From Maniola hyperantus (Eukaryota; Arthropoda; Insecta; Lepidoptera; Nymphalidae), in the NCBI RefSeq assembly GCF_902806685.2, contig NC_048549.1:12107594-12171593 (forward strand): a DNA stretch of 64,000 bases, in the 5' to 3' direction. Below, one piece after another: positions 1-9,104 of this stretch. Position 1 is the stretch's first letter. Each line of letters starts with the position of its first letter. Made by a program: the position numbers and the translations under genes. The notes below the pieces were generated by a model that searched no databases, had not been told where the DNA came from, and saw nothing but the letters and a program-made list of their open reading frames with translations.

Positions 1-285
1 AGTTGAGTATTTACGTACTGAAATTATATAGAAGGGCATATTATAGGTACTAAATACATACTTCGATTAGCAAATTATGCAGTGAATTAACAAACAAAGT
101 TTGTTTTTCCTCTGAAATCTAAATTGAGAGCTCATTTCGCAACGCAAATTAAACAATCGAAATTACACAATATTATGGTTGTAGGGACAAGCGCGTGGCG
201 CGTATATATGTATAGATGAGTATACTTAGTATACTTGCTACAAAAAAAAAACAACGTAATACAGGTTCCACACCGTGCACAGCCG

Positions 286-733
286 CCCATAACTAGTGAT
301 CCAAAGGGCTCGAGCCTTTTAGCCCTAATTTTAAGACGCCTATGAGGCTCGAAGGCTAAAAGACTAAAAAGCTCATTAGCCCCGAGCCCTTTTTCATTCA
401 AGAGCCTTTTTCTCGGGGCTTGTAGCTCTAATAAAAGACAGACGACACGACATGACAAGACCTGACCCGACCCGACCCAGACGGACAGACGGACGGACGG
501 ACGGATGGACGAACGGACAGACAGACAGACTCTTCTGAAAAAAAGGTTAACTCTAATTTAAGACTCGAGCCCAAAATAGGACTCAACGTCTTCAAGCTTT
601 AAATAAAGCCTCAGCCCAAAAAAGGGCTCGAGCCTTTTTTACGACTGGGCCCTTTTTTAGAATCTTCCGTTAGCTGAGCTCTAAAAATAACTCCGAACCT
701 TAAAATAAAGGGCTTTGGATCACTACCCATAAC
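286..733. mobile_element. hAT-type MITE with 8-bp target duplication
   Basis: The element itself is 294-725. Its ends are perfect 13-bp inverted repeats, TAGTGATCCAAAG at 294-306 and the reverse complement at 713-725. It is flanked by an identical 8-bp duplication CCCATAAC at 286-293 and 726-733. An 8-bp duplication and TIRs starting TAGNG are the known signature of the hAT superfamily. The inside has no transposase frame; it is made of GGGCTCGAGCC-type palindromic pieces and a GACGGACA-like microsatellite (about 478-532). It is therefore a non-autonomous copy. Confidence 0.85.
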
Positions 734-1978
734 TCAAGAAGAAGAACTCTCTCGACTGTCAGCATGATTCAGTCGGCAACTACTCTATTCGTCGAACCCA
801 GAGAGAAATGAGGTTACCGCATACGATTAACACACATACATATAAACATCCTTTTCACACTTCCGACTGAATAATTTTATTACCTAATCTAATACAGTTT
901 GTGTTAAATCGCGTGCTGACTTCGGAATAAAAATGTTTATGATTTCAACGATGATATTTATCGTACCTATAAATTATTATAGGAATGTATGTTACGGACT
1001 AAAACCGTTTTTTTCATGACATTTGACACATAAAGTTAAAATGGCGCGTGAAAACTCATTTTTTACGCATGATTTTGTCATTGTTTCAGATTGTATTGTT
1101 TTTCTTTCTCTTGTGTTAAGTAAAATAGTAGAGCCAACAATTTTTTTAGAAGAATTGTAAGTTTTGTAAAAAGAACTCCTGTCACAACAGTACTGTGAGT
1201 GTGTGAGTAAAAGTCCTGGTTATTACTACAGCAACATGGTGACCCTACCGAAAGGGACATCTCAGTCAACGTTAAAAATAAAGACGTGCTCCAAATTTAT
1301 CTGAATCACCTCTTCCTCTGATGGCGCAAAGGGTCCTTCGATAAAAATAATCACCGGTTTCCGAAATTAATATTTTATCTCAAAGGTTCTCTTGGCGATT
1401 GAACTGTCGGTTATTTTTAATGTTGCCTTTTATGGGGTTATAATTTATTAGTGGGATAAATATCATGTACTTTGGCGCCTTTTTTAATCAGGTGACTTTT
1501 GTATCGAATAAGTATTTGCATACATACAAAGAAAAGTTATTGTCCCACAGTTTTATAATGCTAATTTATTAATAGTTTAAAATGGTTTTTTTTTTAGTTC
1601 AAGGTATAGGTACGTACAATAAATATATATAAGCTCATATTATGAATGAACATCAACAGAATATTATGTCCAACCACGTCTCAAACCATGTCAAGTTATT
1701 CGCAACCAGTGCTTTATCTTGAAAAATGGCACATGGAATCTACTTCAGTGGAGACAGAATATTGTAGAGACCAGAGACCTACATGTAAAGAGGAAAGCTT
1801 TTAATATAAATGATGATTCCTCTGAAATAGAACATAATCGTCATGTACCTAATTGTTATGTATTTAAAACTAAGTCAAGTTTTATAGGTAAGTAGATATA
1901 ATATTATCAGGTTATTTTAGGTACCGAGCAATGACTACTTACACTAAAAAGCTTAAAATAAAAAATAAATAAAATACT

Positions 1979-2102
1979 GACTTCCAAAACCACTACAAAG
2001 TAAAACAATATTTTTCGTTTCTACACGTGTATGTATGTGGGCGAGCATAATAAAAAAACTAGAAATCAAACATACATACTATTTGTAGTGGTTTTGGAAG
2101 TC
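1979..2102. repeat. Inverted repeat, 21-bp perfect arms
   Basis: Arms at 1979-1999 and 2082-2102 are exact reverse complements (GACTTCCAAAACCACTAC at the left end) around an 82-bp spacer. No target duplication is evident, so this may be a foldback element or the rejoined ends of one. Confidence 0.7.
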
Positions 2103-2833
2103 GGTTTTTTCAATATAATATTTTTTATAAAAGGAACAATGAGCTTACTTAATTCGCTATAGTCCGCCAAACAGACAACAATTATTGTTCCTTATATATC
2201 ACAGACTTCCGGAAAATAAGGAGATCAATCCAACATGTTGAGTTGTTGACCCTTTGATTTTTGATAGTCACTCAGGCGGTTTAAGTAGATAACGAACGAA
2301 GATAGATCTTATATGTGTTTGATGTGTGTGTTCTATGTGTTTGATTCTATAGAAACCTGAAAATTTTTGTCTTTTGGGAACCCTATATTAATATTCTCGA
2401 ATATTTTCCTATTGAATAAACTCCAACGGCGAATGTCGCTCAGTAATCTTTCAATTTATTTTCCCCGTTTTATCGTCAGTCTGCCCCAAGCTTGACTGGA
2501 TTGACTCAAACGATCGAGATTGTAGTTTGTACATTTACGTGACCTATATTTCAGAAACGAATTCTCGCTGTCGGGTTTTGGGTACATAATAATCTATTTT
2601 TGTCAGCACACCTTTGCTCGTTGCGATGTTTATAAGTAAAATGTAGGTATGTATAACGGGGTTATGTGAATTTAATTATGTAAACTGTAAGTAGGTAGGT
2701 AATATTGTGTTCATATTTTTGTTAAATTTTATAATGAAGTAAAGTTTTTATTTCGTAATGACTGTTCTGCTTAGCACCTGTTGCAAGATATTTAAACATA
2801 GATAAGAGTTTTACTGTAAGTAGGCAATCAGCT

Positions 2834-2914
2834 TTTTAGGGTTCCGTACCTCAAAAGGAAAAACGGAACCCTTATAGGATCACTTTGTTGCCTGTCTGTC
2901 TGTGTCAAAAACAA
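2834..2914 (+). repeat. FP-D repeat fragment
   Basis: Begins with the FP-D start TTTAGGGTTCCGTACCTC and the CTGTCTGTCTG run, then breaks off. Full copies are at 40698-41122 and 51316-51722. Confidence 0.7.
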
Positions 2915-2924
2915 GAAAAGCTCA

Positions 2925-3065
2925 ATAGGTTGTGGCCTATGGGGCAATGGACAGGGCACATAGTTTGAAAAACCGATGATGCGTGGAAGTCCCTACAAGA
3001 AACCTATGTGAATGTGCAACAGTGAACGTGTTTGTGTTGATAATGATGATCATGATGATCATCAA
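2925..3065 (+). mobile_element. RTE-type LINE 3' end relic
   Basis: Contains degraded versions of two sites of the RTE C-terminus (GGCAATGGACAGGGCACAT and TGGAAGTCCCTACAAGA), followed by a GATGATCATGATGATC tail like the TGATGA tails of the better copies at 14425-14591 and 17066-17490. Confidence 0.6.
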
Positions 3066-3189
3066 TATCATGATCACATGAAGTTTTTCTTCTTAACTAT
3101 TGTTAGATACCTTCACTACCTACCTGACTTTTTTTAATTATTACAATATCCAAAATCTTTAAAAATTTAACCTACCTAGCTACTTATAG

Positions 3190-3375
3190 AGGTAGGTAGA
3201 TGATGCGCACGGATTTCGGTTTTTTAAAATGCCCTGAGAACTCTTAAATCCGGGATGGGTAGAACCTAATTATACTTTTATCCCGGAAAATTAAACACTC
3301 GTCATTGGGACGAAAGCGTGGACAGGCCGTGAAAAGGACAGACAGACAAACACACTTTCACATTTATAATAATAG
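3190..3375 (-). repeat. HEL-A relic
   Basis: Degraded copy of the Lep1-like element: GATGATGCGCACGG, a cgggat/tcccgg core, GGCCGTGAAAAGG, the CAGACAGACA run and CACATTTATAATAATA are still recognisable in order. Confidence 0.6.
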
Positions 3376-3590
3376 GTAGGTATATTATAATATAGGTATA
3401 ATATACGTAATAGTCAGTCATTTTAATTCAGTTTACAGTTTGAACGCATTATAATAATAATTAGTTAGTAGGTTTGGTACCTACCTAATTCTATAATCTA
3501 GTAGATTCCTAGGTAACATTTACCTATTAGGTATTTAACAGTCTCTACTTCATCTATAGCTGATGTTTCATGTTACAGAGCGAAGGACTC

Positions 3591-3614
3591 ACACACACAC
3601 ACACACACACACAC
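3591..3614. repeat. (AC)12 microsatellite
   Basis: Twelve uninterrupted AC units. Confidence 0.95.
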
Positions 3615-3991
3615 TTGCGTGAAAATCAATACCACACAACAATAGTGAAACAGCTGATCTACATACCTACCACTTATAAGTATTGTTAGAAATAGGTAAT
3701 ACCTAGGAAACACTCACCACTTGTGCTGATTATCATCGGAGTTATTATAGTTAGAGATAGCAGCATATCTGCAATACAAAATAAAAACAAGCATGTACCT
3801 ACATTCACAGATTTTTCATTTACAAAAAAAAAACAAGCGTTAGAGCGTCTTCTAGAAACAAATTACATTATATTAGTTAAGGTAAGTAAGGTATATAGGG
3901 AAATAGGTAGACAAATAGTTCGTGCTTAGATGCGTCGAACGGTTTACGAACAAAGGAATAAGGATAGTTTTGTTTTGCAATCAAAACTCAC

Positions 3992-4092
3992 CTTTGCGCA
4001 GTGCATTCCAAAACTTTCTTCTTCTCCCATCCCTCTTGCGTTTTAACCCACTCTTCGCCTGGAGAACGCCAGTCTTTTGATATAAAAGGCAT
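3992..4092 (-). CDS. F-box protein FBXO25/FBXO32 (atrogin-1) family, first coding exon
   Basis: The exon encodes MPFISKDWRSPGEEWVKTQE followed by GWEKKKVLECTAQ and two bases of the next codon. The vertebrate paralogues FBXO25 and FBXO32 both start MPFLGQDWRSPG and continue with W.KT..GW, so the N-terminal signature matches along its length. The family is the substrate-recognition subunit of an SCF ubiquitin ligase; the F-box and C-terminal parts are not in this window. The start is the ATG at 4092-4090, the first ATG in this frame: the frame stays open upstream to 4197, but only through a TTG. The exon ends in a strong donor, AAAG|GTGAGT, at 3992/3991. Insects are thought to carry one gene for the vertebrate pair, so orthology to one paralogue is not implied. 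What is seen is 33 residues plus a splice site; the assignment rests on that match. Confidence 0.82.
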
Positions 4093-5341
4093 TATATTTT
4101 TGTACACAACACAAAGTTCCGCGGTCAGAAATCTGATTACGAACGACCAATCGCTTCGAACGCGCGACTGAAATTGGTTGTGAATTGGTTTTTGCAACTT
4201 GCAAGTTTTGTGGAGTGTTGAGCGCTGCGAAATGCATGTGCGAGAAAGAGAGTATTTGTTTAGAAAGGGACAGCTATGCGCATGCTTCGAAGTTCCAGCT
4301 CAAACGTCACAAACAGCTGTTCTTGTTGTTGGCTTTTGCCATACTCCATACTTTGACTGCAATTTGCCATGTTTCGGGATCAGGAAGTCATATTATTAAT
4401 GATTGTTATTAATTAATTCCACTGAAAATTAAAATATGCAATATTACTCAAAAATCATGATCAAAATAAAAAAGACATAAATCGAGATAAATCGGAAGTT
4501 GTCTAATAGTGAAAGCTGAACGTGCGAAATGGCGGCAAATTGAAAAAAACAGGCAGGTACCTATATCTTGTATCCCTGTGTATAACTAGGAGTCAATAAT
4601 GCTTAATCTATGCTAGGAATAAACGTGTTTAGCATCGATGGTCGAGTATTTTCCGCGATCTGCTATCCACCAACAGGCCTCTATTCACGGTTAGTCTGTG
4701 CCATCCATTGAAGCCTAGAACCCAGAACCATAAAACCATTTGAAAAAAGTCCTATAAAGTATGTAGGTATGTGCAAACCTGCTGCGCGATTGCGGGAGAT
4801 TGAAAGCTACAATGTCACGAACGCAATCACCTCTGATTGGTTGCCGCTCGCTCACTATTGGCTACAATGCATTGTTGCAACAAGAATCGCACAAATTCAG
4901 CCAATCAGAATAATTGACATTGTAATAATAATTGATTGTTTTAGGCAATCGCCCTACTGTGCAAACGTATGGCAATCAGAGACAAAGAGAATATAATCAC
5001 TACCTACGTTTTACAGAGACGTTACAATGGCAATACTGGGCAATAGGTACATAGCACGTACATAGAGATGGTACCTACCTACTATGAAAAATGCAATAGA
5101 CAAGAACCTAGACAACAAGACAAGGACCAGAGTACTAACTGAATTTTTAACATTCGTTCAATCATTCATTCTTTGGTTGCGCAACGATTGCGCTACCAAT
5201 ATTGCTCCTATATGTTATTGGTCTGTGTTTCTTATGGCTAGACTACAGGCAAGAACATGAAGAACATCGTACTCTGTAGTCTATGATTGTTATTTTGCCA
5301 GAGAATTTTCTTGGAGGTTAAAAAATATTCCCTTTCTCGTG
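4093..5341. promoter_or_regulatory. Divergent upstream region between the F-box gene and Coa3-mtTFB1
   Basis: The two start codons point away from each other across 1.25 kb, so both promoters should lie here. The part nearest the F-box gene (about 4120-4290) is richer in CpG than its surroundings. Several ATTGG/CCAAT motifs cluster at about 4835-4910 (GATTGGTTG, CTATTGGCTAC, CAGCCAATCAG); they could be CCAAT boxes, but the same segment could be an old repeat. An ATG at 5259 opens a ten-codon frame that stops before the Coa3 start and would be a small upstream ORF if transcribed. No TATA box is convincing and no gene is seen between. Confidence 0.4.
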
Positions 5342-5605
5342 ATGGGAGACACTAATTTGAAGCCAAAAATTAGCACTGGAGCACAAGATCCCGTGCTCAA
5401 GCAGGCAGAACTCGATTATATGAAAATTATTGAGCAGAAAAATCGCGAACGCGTACAGAAATTACAACAGATTTCCCGAAGAAACAGAATCACTGGTTTC
5501 GCGATCGGCGGTGGTGTATTCAGTATTTACTTGTATTCAATCTTCGCCGTGAAGCAGGAGACCTTTCTCGACGATTTCAACGAGCCTGTGAAGGTGCAGC
5601 AATAA
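5342..5605 (+). CDS. Ccdc56: Cytochrome c oxidase assembly factor 3 (Coa3/Ccdc56)
   Basis: Encodes 87 residues. COA3 is a small inner-membrane mitochondrial protein that stabilises newly made COX1 and promotes assembly of complex IV. The order of features fits: a short hydrophilic N-terminus, a basic coiled-coil-like segment at about residues 25-47 (YMKIIEQKNRERVQKLQQ, then SRRNR), one membrane span at about 50-66 (ITGFAIGGGVFSIYLYSIF) and a short acidic tail ending VQQ. I start at ATG 5342 and not at the in-frame GTG three bases upstream; the ATG has G at -3 and +4. The stop TAA (5603-5605) shares its last A with the ATG of mtTFB1, with no room for a separate promoter. In Drosophila, Ccdc56 and mtTFB1 are likewise made from one bicistronic mRNA, which strongly supports both calls. 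No intron interrupts the frame. Confidence 0.9.
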   Translation: MGDTNLKPKISTGAQDPVLKQAELDYMKIIEQKNRERVQKLQQISRRNRITGFAIGGGVFSIYLYSIFAVKQETFLDDFNEPVKVQQ

Positions 5606-6624
5606 TGGCCACGGCTAGAGCTTTACAAGTTAGATTGCCTCCCTTACCAAGTATTAAAGATATTATCAGATTGTACAAACTACGCGCTCTTAGGGAACTA
5701 TCGCAGAACTTTTTAATGGAACCACGATTAATCGATAAAATAGTACGTGCCGCTGGGAATATAGAAAATAATGTAGTTTGTGAAGTGGGACCGGGTCCAG
5801 GAGGCATTACAAGGTCGATCATTCAGCAGGCGCCACGGAAACTTATTCTGATAGAGAAAGATACTCGCTTCATACCCACATTAGAGCTTTTGGCAGATGC
5901 TTGCAGGGGAAGGGTAGATGTAGATATCATAACGGGCGATATTCTCAAAACTGATGTTTCACACTTCTTCCCTGAAGATGTTAAACGAGAATGGACTGAT
6001 TCCCCACCTCCCATCAATTTAATTGGCAACTTACCATTTAGCGTGTCAACAATTTTGATGATAAGATGGCTTGAGATGATTTCTAAAAAGGAAGGTGCAT
6101 GGGCATTTGGCCGCACAAGAATGACATTAACTTTTCAAAAAGAAGTAGCGGAAAGGATGGCGGCTGGGATAATGGATAAACAGAGATGCAGACTATCTGT
6201 CATGTGTCAGAATTGGTGTAACGTTAAGTATAAGTTCAATATACCAGGCCATGCCTTTCTTCCTAAACCAGAAGTTGATGTGGGTGTAGTAACACTAACC
6301 CCTTTAAAACAGCCAATAATAAGTCTACCTTTTAAAATGGTTGAAAAGGTTGCCCGACAGATATTTTCAATGCGACAGAAGTATTCCATCCGGGGCTGCC
6401 AGACTTTATTCCCTGAAGAAGTTAGAGAAGAAATGGCACTCAGAATGTATAAGATGGCGGAAATAGACCCGGTAACAAGGCCCTTTCAAATTGCAAATGG
6501 AGAATTCAATCGCTTATGCGAAGCATTCAATGAAATAATCAAGAAGTATCCTGAACTTGAAAACTATGATTATAGAGCTCCTAAGAAAAAAGTTGATGTT
6601 AATTTAGAAGAGGCAAAAGTTTAA
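5605..6624 (+). CDS. mtTFB1: Mitochondrial dimethyladenosine transferase 1 (mtTFB1/TFB1M)
   Basis: Encodes 339 residues in one exon, close to the usual 330-346 for the family. TFB1M is the mitochondrial KsgA/Dim1-type enzyme that dimethylates two adjacent adenines in a 3' hairpin of 12S rRNA using S-adenosylmethionine; it is needed for small-subunit assembly. Visible signatures: the family start motif LRELSQNFL at about residues 29-37; the Rossmann SAM-binding motif CEVGPGPGGITRSI at about 59-72; the acidic LIEKDTRF at about 82-89; GDILKTD near 110; and the catalytic motif IGNLPFSVST at about 139-148, the NLPF version of the (N/D)LPY/F box of adenine N6-methyltransferases. The N-terminus is short and basic, fitting mitochondrial import. 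It follows Coa3 with a one-base TAATG overlap; its ATG has A at -3 and G at +4, so reinitiation or leaky access are both conceivable. Confidence 0.95.
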   Translation: MATARALQVRLPPLPSIKDIIRLYKLRALRELSQNFLMEPRLIDKIVRAAGNIENNVVCEVGPGPGGITRSIIQQAPRKLILIEKDTRFIPTLELLADACRGRVDVDIITGDILKTDVSHFFPEDVKREWTDSPPPINLIGNLPFSVSTILMIRWLEMISKKEGAWAFGRTRMTLTFQKEVAERMAAGIMDKQRCRLSVMCQNWCNVKYKFNIPGHAFLPKPEVDVGVVTLTPLKQPIISLPFKMVEKVARQIFSMRQKYSIRGCQTLFPEEVREEMALRMYKMAEIDPVTRPFQIANGEFNRLCEAFNEIIKKYPELENYDYRAPKKKVDVNLEEAKV

Positions 6625-6653
6625 TTATTTTATGTATAGGTGTTTAGTAGATT

Positions 6654-6659
6654 ATTAAA
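6654..6659 (+). promoter_or_regulatory. Candidate poly(A) signal of Coa3-mtTFB1 mRNA
   Basis: ATTAAA, the commonest variant of AATAAA, lies 30 bases after the mtTFB1 stop. T-rich sequence follows. Confidence 0.5.
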
Positions 6660-6667
6660 ACTATTTG

Positions 6668-6694
6668 TTTATTGTAATTATCTTTTTATTTATT
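6668..6694 (-). promoter_or_regulatory. Candidate poly(A) signals of TRIT1 mRNA
   Basis: Three AATAAA hexamers read on the minus strand (6673-6668, 6690-6685, 6694-6689), about 150-170 bases after the TRIT1 stop. They lie next to the mtTFB1 poly(A) signal, so the two convergent transcripts end almost on top of each other. Confidence 0.45.
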
Positions 6695-6840
6695 ATTTCA
6701 TTTAATATCTTGTCATCAACATCAACACAAATAATTAAAACTAAGAAAAACATCTAAAATTAAACAACTGAACTTATTAATTAGTATTTGGTACAGGATG
6801 CATAAACTAGTAGGTATTCACTTCTTCTCTATTCTACATT

Positions 6841-7170
6841 CTAGTCTCTATTTTCAGATTGTGCTGCTAATTTCTGTTTTTCCAAGTGCATAGCCATCTT
6901 TTTTTTCTTCTTCATTACACGCATATGTTTGTGGGAGTTCAGATGAATTGAGAATTCTTTATCTCCAATAATAAGCCTTTCACAAACCTCACAATAGTTG
7001 CATGAATGGCCATCAATACCTCTTTTATCTTCAGAAATACATTGTTTTAAAGGCTCGTATTGGCATGAAGTTTCATTAATGAAGTTATCTATGATGGTGA
7101 TAGCTTTATTTTTGACTTCATCGTCCCATTTGGAAAGATCTGTTGTGTCCAGTTCATAAATTGCTGGAAC
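6841..7170 (-). CDS. TRIT1: tRNA isopentenyltransferase (TRIT1/MOD5), last coding exon
   Basis: The last exon encodes 109 residues and a TAG stop. TRIT1 transfers an isopentenyl group to N6 of A37 in certain cytosolic and mitochondrial tRNAs. The exon opens VPAIYELDTTDLSKWDDEV, matching the PPVYGLEVSDVSKWEE part of human TRIT1. It then carries the eukaryote-specific C-terminal zinc finger: CEVC at about residues 60-63 of the exon, IIGDKEF after it and the HLNSHKHMR histidines at about 76-83, followed by a lysine-rich stretch (MKKKKKMAMHLEKQK) that may help nuclear or RNA binding. The acceptor TTTTAG|GTT at 7171 is clear, and the phase-0 join to the exon ending at 8559 is in frame. The opposing mtTFB1 gene ends 216 bases away. 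Confidence 0.92.
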   Translation of the reverse strand, partial: VPAIYELDTTDLSKWDDEVKNKAITIIDNFINETSCQYEPLKQCISEDKRGIDGHSCNYCEVCERLIIGDKEFSIHLNSHKHMRVMKKKKKMAMHLEKQKLAAQSENRD

Positions 7171-7365
7171 CTAAAAGAAAAAGGTAATATTAGTGACATC
7201 TATCGAAAATTTCAAGTACTACTTCTTTAATCTACTTAACGATAGATAGCGCTCTAAGTTTTGTTTATTGTTTTTCTACTTGACACTAGATGGCGTTAAA
7301 TATGGTTTTTTTCCCCAATGTAAATATTAAATACTTTGAATTCGTATTACACCATTTATAAATAA

Positions 7366-8126
7366 CTAGCTGATCCCCGCGGCTTCGCCCGCGTAGATTT
7401 AGGTTTTTAAAGATCCCGTATAGCCTATGTCACTCAGGAATAATGTAGCTTTCTACAGCTGGTGAAAGAATTTTTAAAATCGGTTCAGTAGTTCTAAAGA
7501 TTACCCCCTACAAACAAACTTAACGACATTACCTCTTTCGGGCCGTGCAGCAGAAATCGTAATATTTTAATTTCGCCATAACTTCAAAACCAAACGTCCA
7601 ATTTTAATCATTCAAAGACCAAATATTATCTCCATAAACTGTTCTTAGTGATGAAATCATTTATTTTGATAAGGATTAATAGCATGAGTAAAATAAACGC
7701 GTTTAAATGTAGTCCAAAAAAAATTCAAGATTTTTAAATAAAAAAATGGTTGCTGTGCCTCACTCGACATAGATGGGTATAGTGTGTCGCGGACTTTTTT
7801 GTAGATATTTATAAGATCTACAATTAATTAGAACATTTTATGGTTCTATCTTTTATAGTTTAGGCAGCGTACGCAAAATAAGTAACTTTTCTGGTTGATT
7901 TTTTACACCTTGTGTCCGAAAAACCCAAATATCTTACGGAACCCTATTTTTTTCCAAAATAAAATATAGCCTATGTTACTCGTGGATAATGTAGCTTTCG
8001 AATGGTGAAAGAATTTTTAAAATCGGTCCAGTAGTTTTTGAGCCTATTCAGTACAAACAAACAAACAAACAAACAAACAAACAAACAAACAAACAAAGTT
8101 TTCCTCTTTATAATATTAGTAAATAA
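7366..8126 (-). repeat. Composite Lep repeat ending CTAG, internally expanded
   Basis: Starts CTAGCTGATCCCCGCGGC and reads into GTATAGCCTATGTCACTC, AATGTAGCTTTC and AAAATCGGTTCAGTAGTT. A second, better version of the latter part recurs at about 7965-8040 before the CAAA run. About 440 bases of AT-rich sequence sit between the two. Either one long element with an internal repeat or two truncated copies. Confidence 0.5.
8053..8097. repeat. (CAAA)11 microsatellite
   Basis: About eleven clean tetranucleotide units, at the place where related elements carry a short CAAA run. Confidence 0.95.
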
Positions 8127-8558
8127 TATAAGTAATGGCATTTTCTGCAACAAAATGTGTACATTATTTATATGATTACACTAAAAAATATAATATTTTA
8201 TGAGAGCATTAAGGATATTTATAAATACGGAGCTCGAACCTTGAGAGTTGAGACAAAATTCCTGGTAAAATTAAAATTTAATTTCAAAGGTTTTTTGCAC
8301 AGAACATTAAAGAAAAATTAATGAACAAAAATAAAAAAATAAAGTAATTTTTATTAAATTTAAAATAATGTAAACAAAATAAATGTAAAGTACCTAAAAT
8401 TTCATAGGTCTATACTTACAAAGTTTTTTTACATACCTACTTGTAAATAAGTAAATTCCTACTAAAAGAAAATTACCAGACCTCTTAATTTTCATGACTA
8501 TGCAAATTCAACAAAAGAAACGGCAATAATAGAATTATTATACAATTTTATTACCCAC

Positions 8559-8769
8559 CTCTCTGGAAGGGTGTTCCAAGAATCGTCCCCTAACCATCTT
8601 GTTTTGGCGTCTCGCGTACCTCCTGGTCCCTAATTTCATGTTCGCAATACTTTCTTGCAGGAGCTTTTTCCCTTCGTCGGTGTTTTTCTTATCTGGGGGA
8701 AGCATTAGGTATTCGTGAAACTCCTTAAGACCTAGTGTTTGGAATACTCCTTTTGTATAGTCGGGTGGT
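8559..8769 (-). CDS. TRIT1: tRNA isopentenyltransferase (TRIT1/MOD5), internal exon
   Basis: Exon of 211 bases: one base completing a lysine codon, then 70 codons. It reads PPDYTKGVFQTLGLKEFHEY, then LMLPPDKKNTDEGKKLLQES, then IANMKLGTRRYARRQNKMVR and GRFLEHPSRE. Human TRIT1 has the same blocks (GIFQSIGFKEFHEYL and TKRYARKQNRWVKNRFL), which form the region after the insertion domain that holds the tRNA. Splice sites are good: acceptor ATTTCAG|A at 8770 and donor GAGAG|GTGGGT at 8559. The phases fit both neighbours: two bases AA from 14670 complete AAA, and the 3' end is phase 0. Confidence 0.92.
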
Positions 8770-8907
8770 CTGAAATTGAGGAAGTAAATACAATTTTAAT
8801 ATTTTTCTTATGAATTAACGACATCTTACCAGAGAGGTCACGAATAGTTTGTTTTGTTATGTTGGGGCCATCTATAGTTGTATAGTTGTATATGGCGAAT
8901 AATTGAT

Positions 8908-9034
8908 TCATCATCATCATCATCATGATCAACCCATCACCGGCTCACCACAGAGTACAGGTCAACTCTCAGAGGGGTTTTAGCCATAGTCTACCACGCT
9001 GGCCAAGTGTGGATTGGCAGACAATAGTTGATTA
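8908..9034 (-). mobile_element. SINE-2, 3' fragment
   Basis: 3' part of the SINE-2 family: ATCATGATCAACCCATCACC, GGTTTTAGCCATAGTC and CACGCTGGCCAAGTG. The tRNA-like head is missing. Confidence 0.7.
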
Positions 9035-9104
9035 CCTAGTGATTATTCGACTATTGGAATAGTCGAATTATTCGCCAAAATTATTCGACATCAAGAACAA
9101 TACT

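Larger units (their letters stand above)
1..3991 (-). other. Part of first intron of the FBXO25/32 gene
   Basis: This stretch follows the splice donor of the F-box exon at 3992-4092 and contains no second exon that I can recognise on the minus strand, so it is read as intron 1 running off the left edge. It holds a hAT-like MITE (286-733), an inverted repeat (1979-2102), worn FP-D, RTE and HEL-A pieces (2834-3375) and a CA run. In 734-1978 and 2103-2833 I see only AT-rich sequence with no gene or clear repeat. Confidence 0.5.
7171..8558 (-). other. TRIT1 last intron
   Basis: Intron from donor GAG|GTGGGT (8558) to acceptor TTTTAG (7171). It holds the composite repeat at 7366-8126 and AT-rich sequence on both sides. 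Confidence 0.8.

Noticed and set aside
132..458. 108-codon minus-strand frame
   Set aside because: It straddles the left end of the hAT MITE and its flank; no family match.
4195..4197. N-terminal extension of the F-box protein to 4197
   Set aside because: The frame is open but begins with TTG; the family starts at the MPF methionine (4092-4090).
5339..5341. GTG as start of Coa3
   Set aside because: The next codon is an ATG in good context, and GTG starts are not expected in nuclear animal genes.
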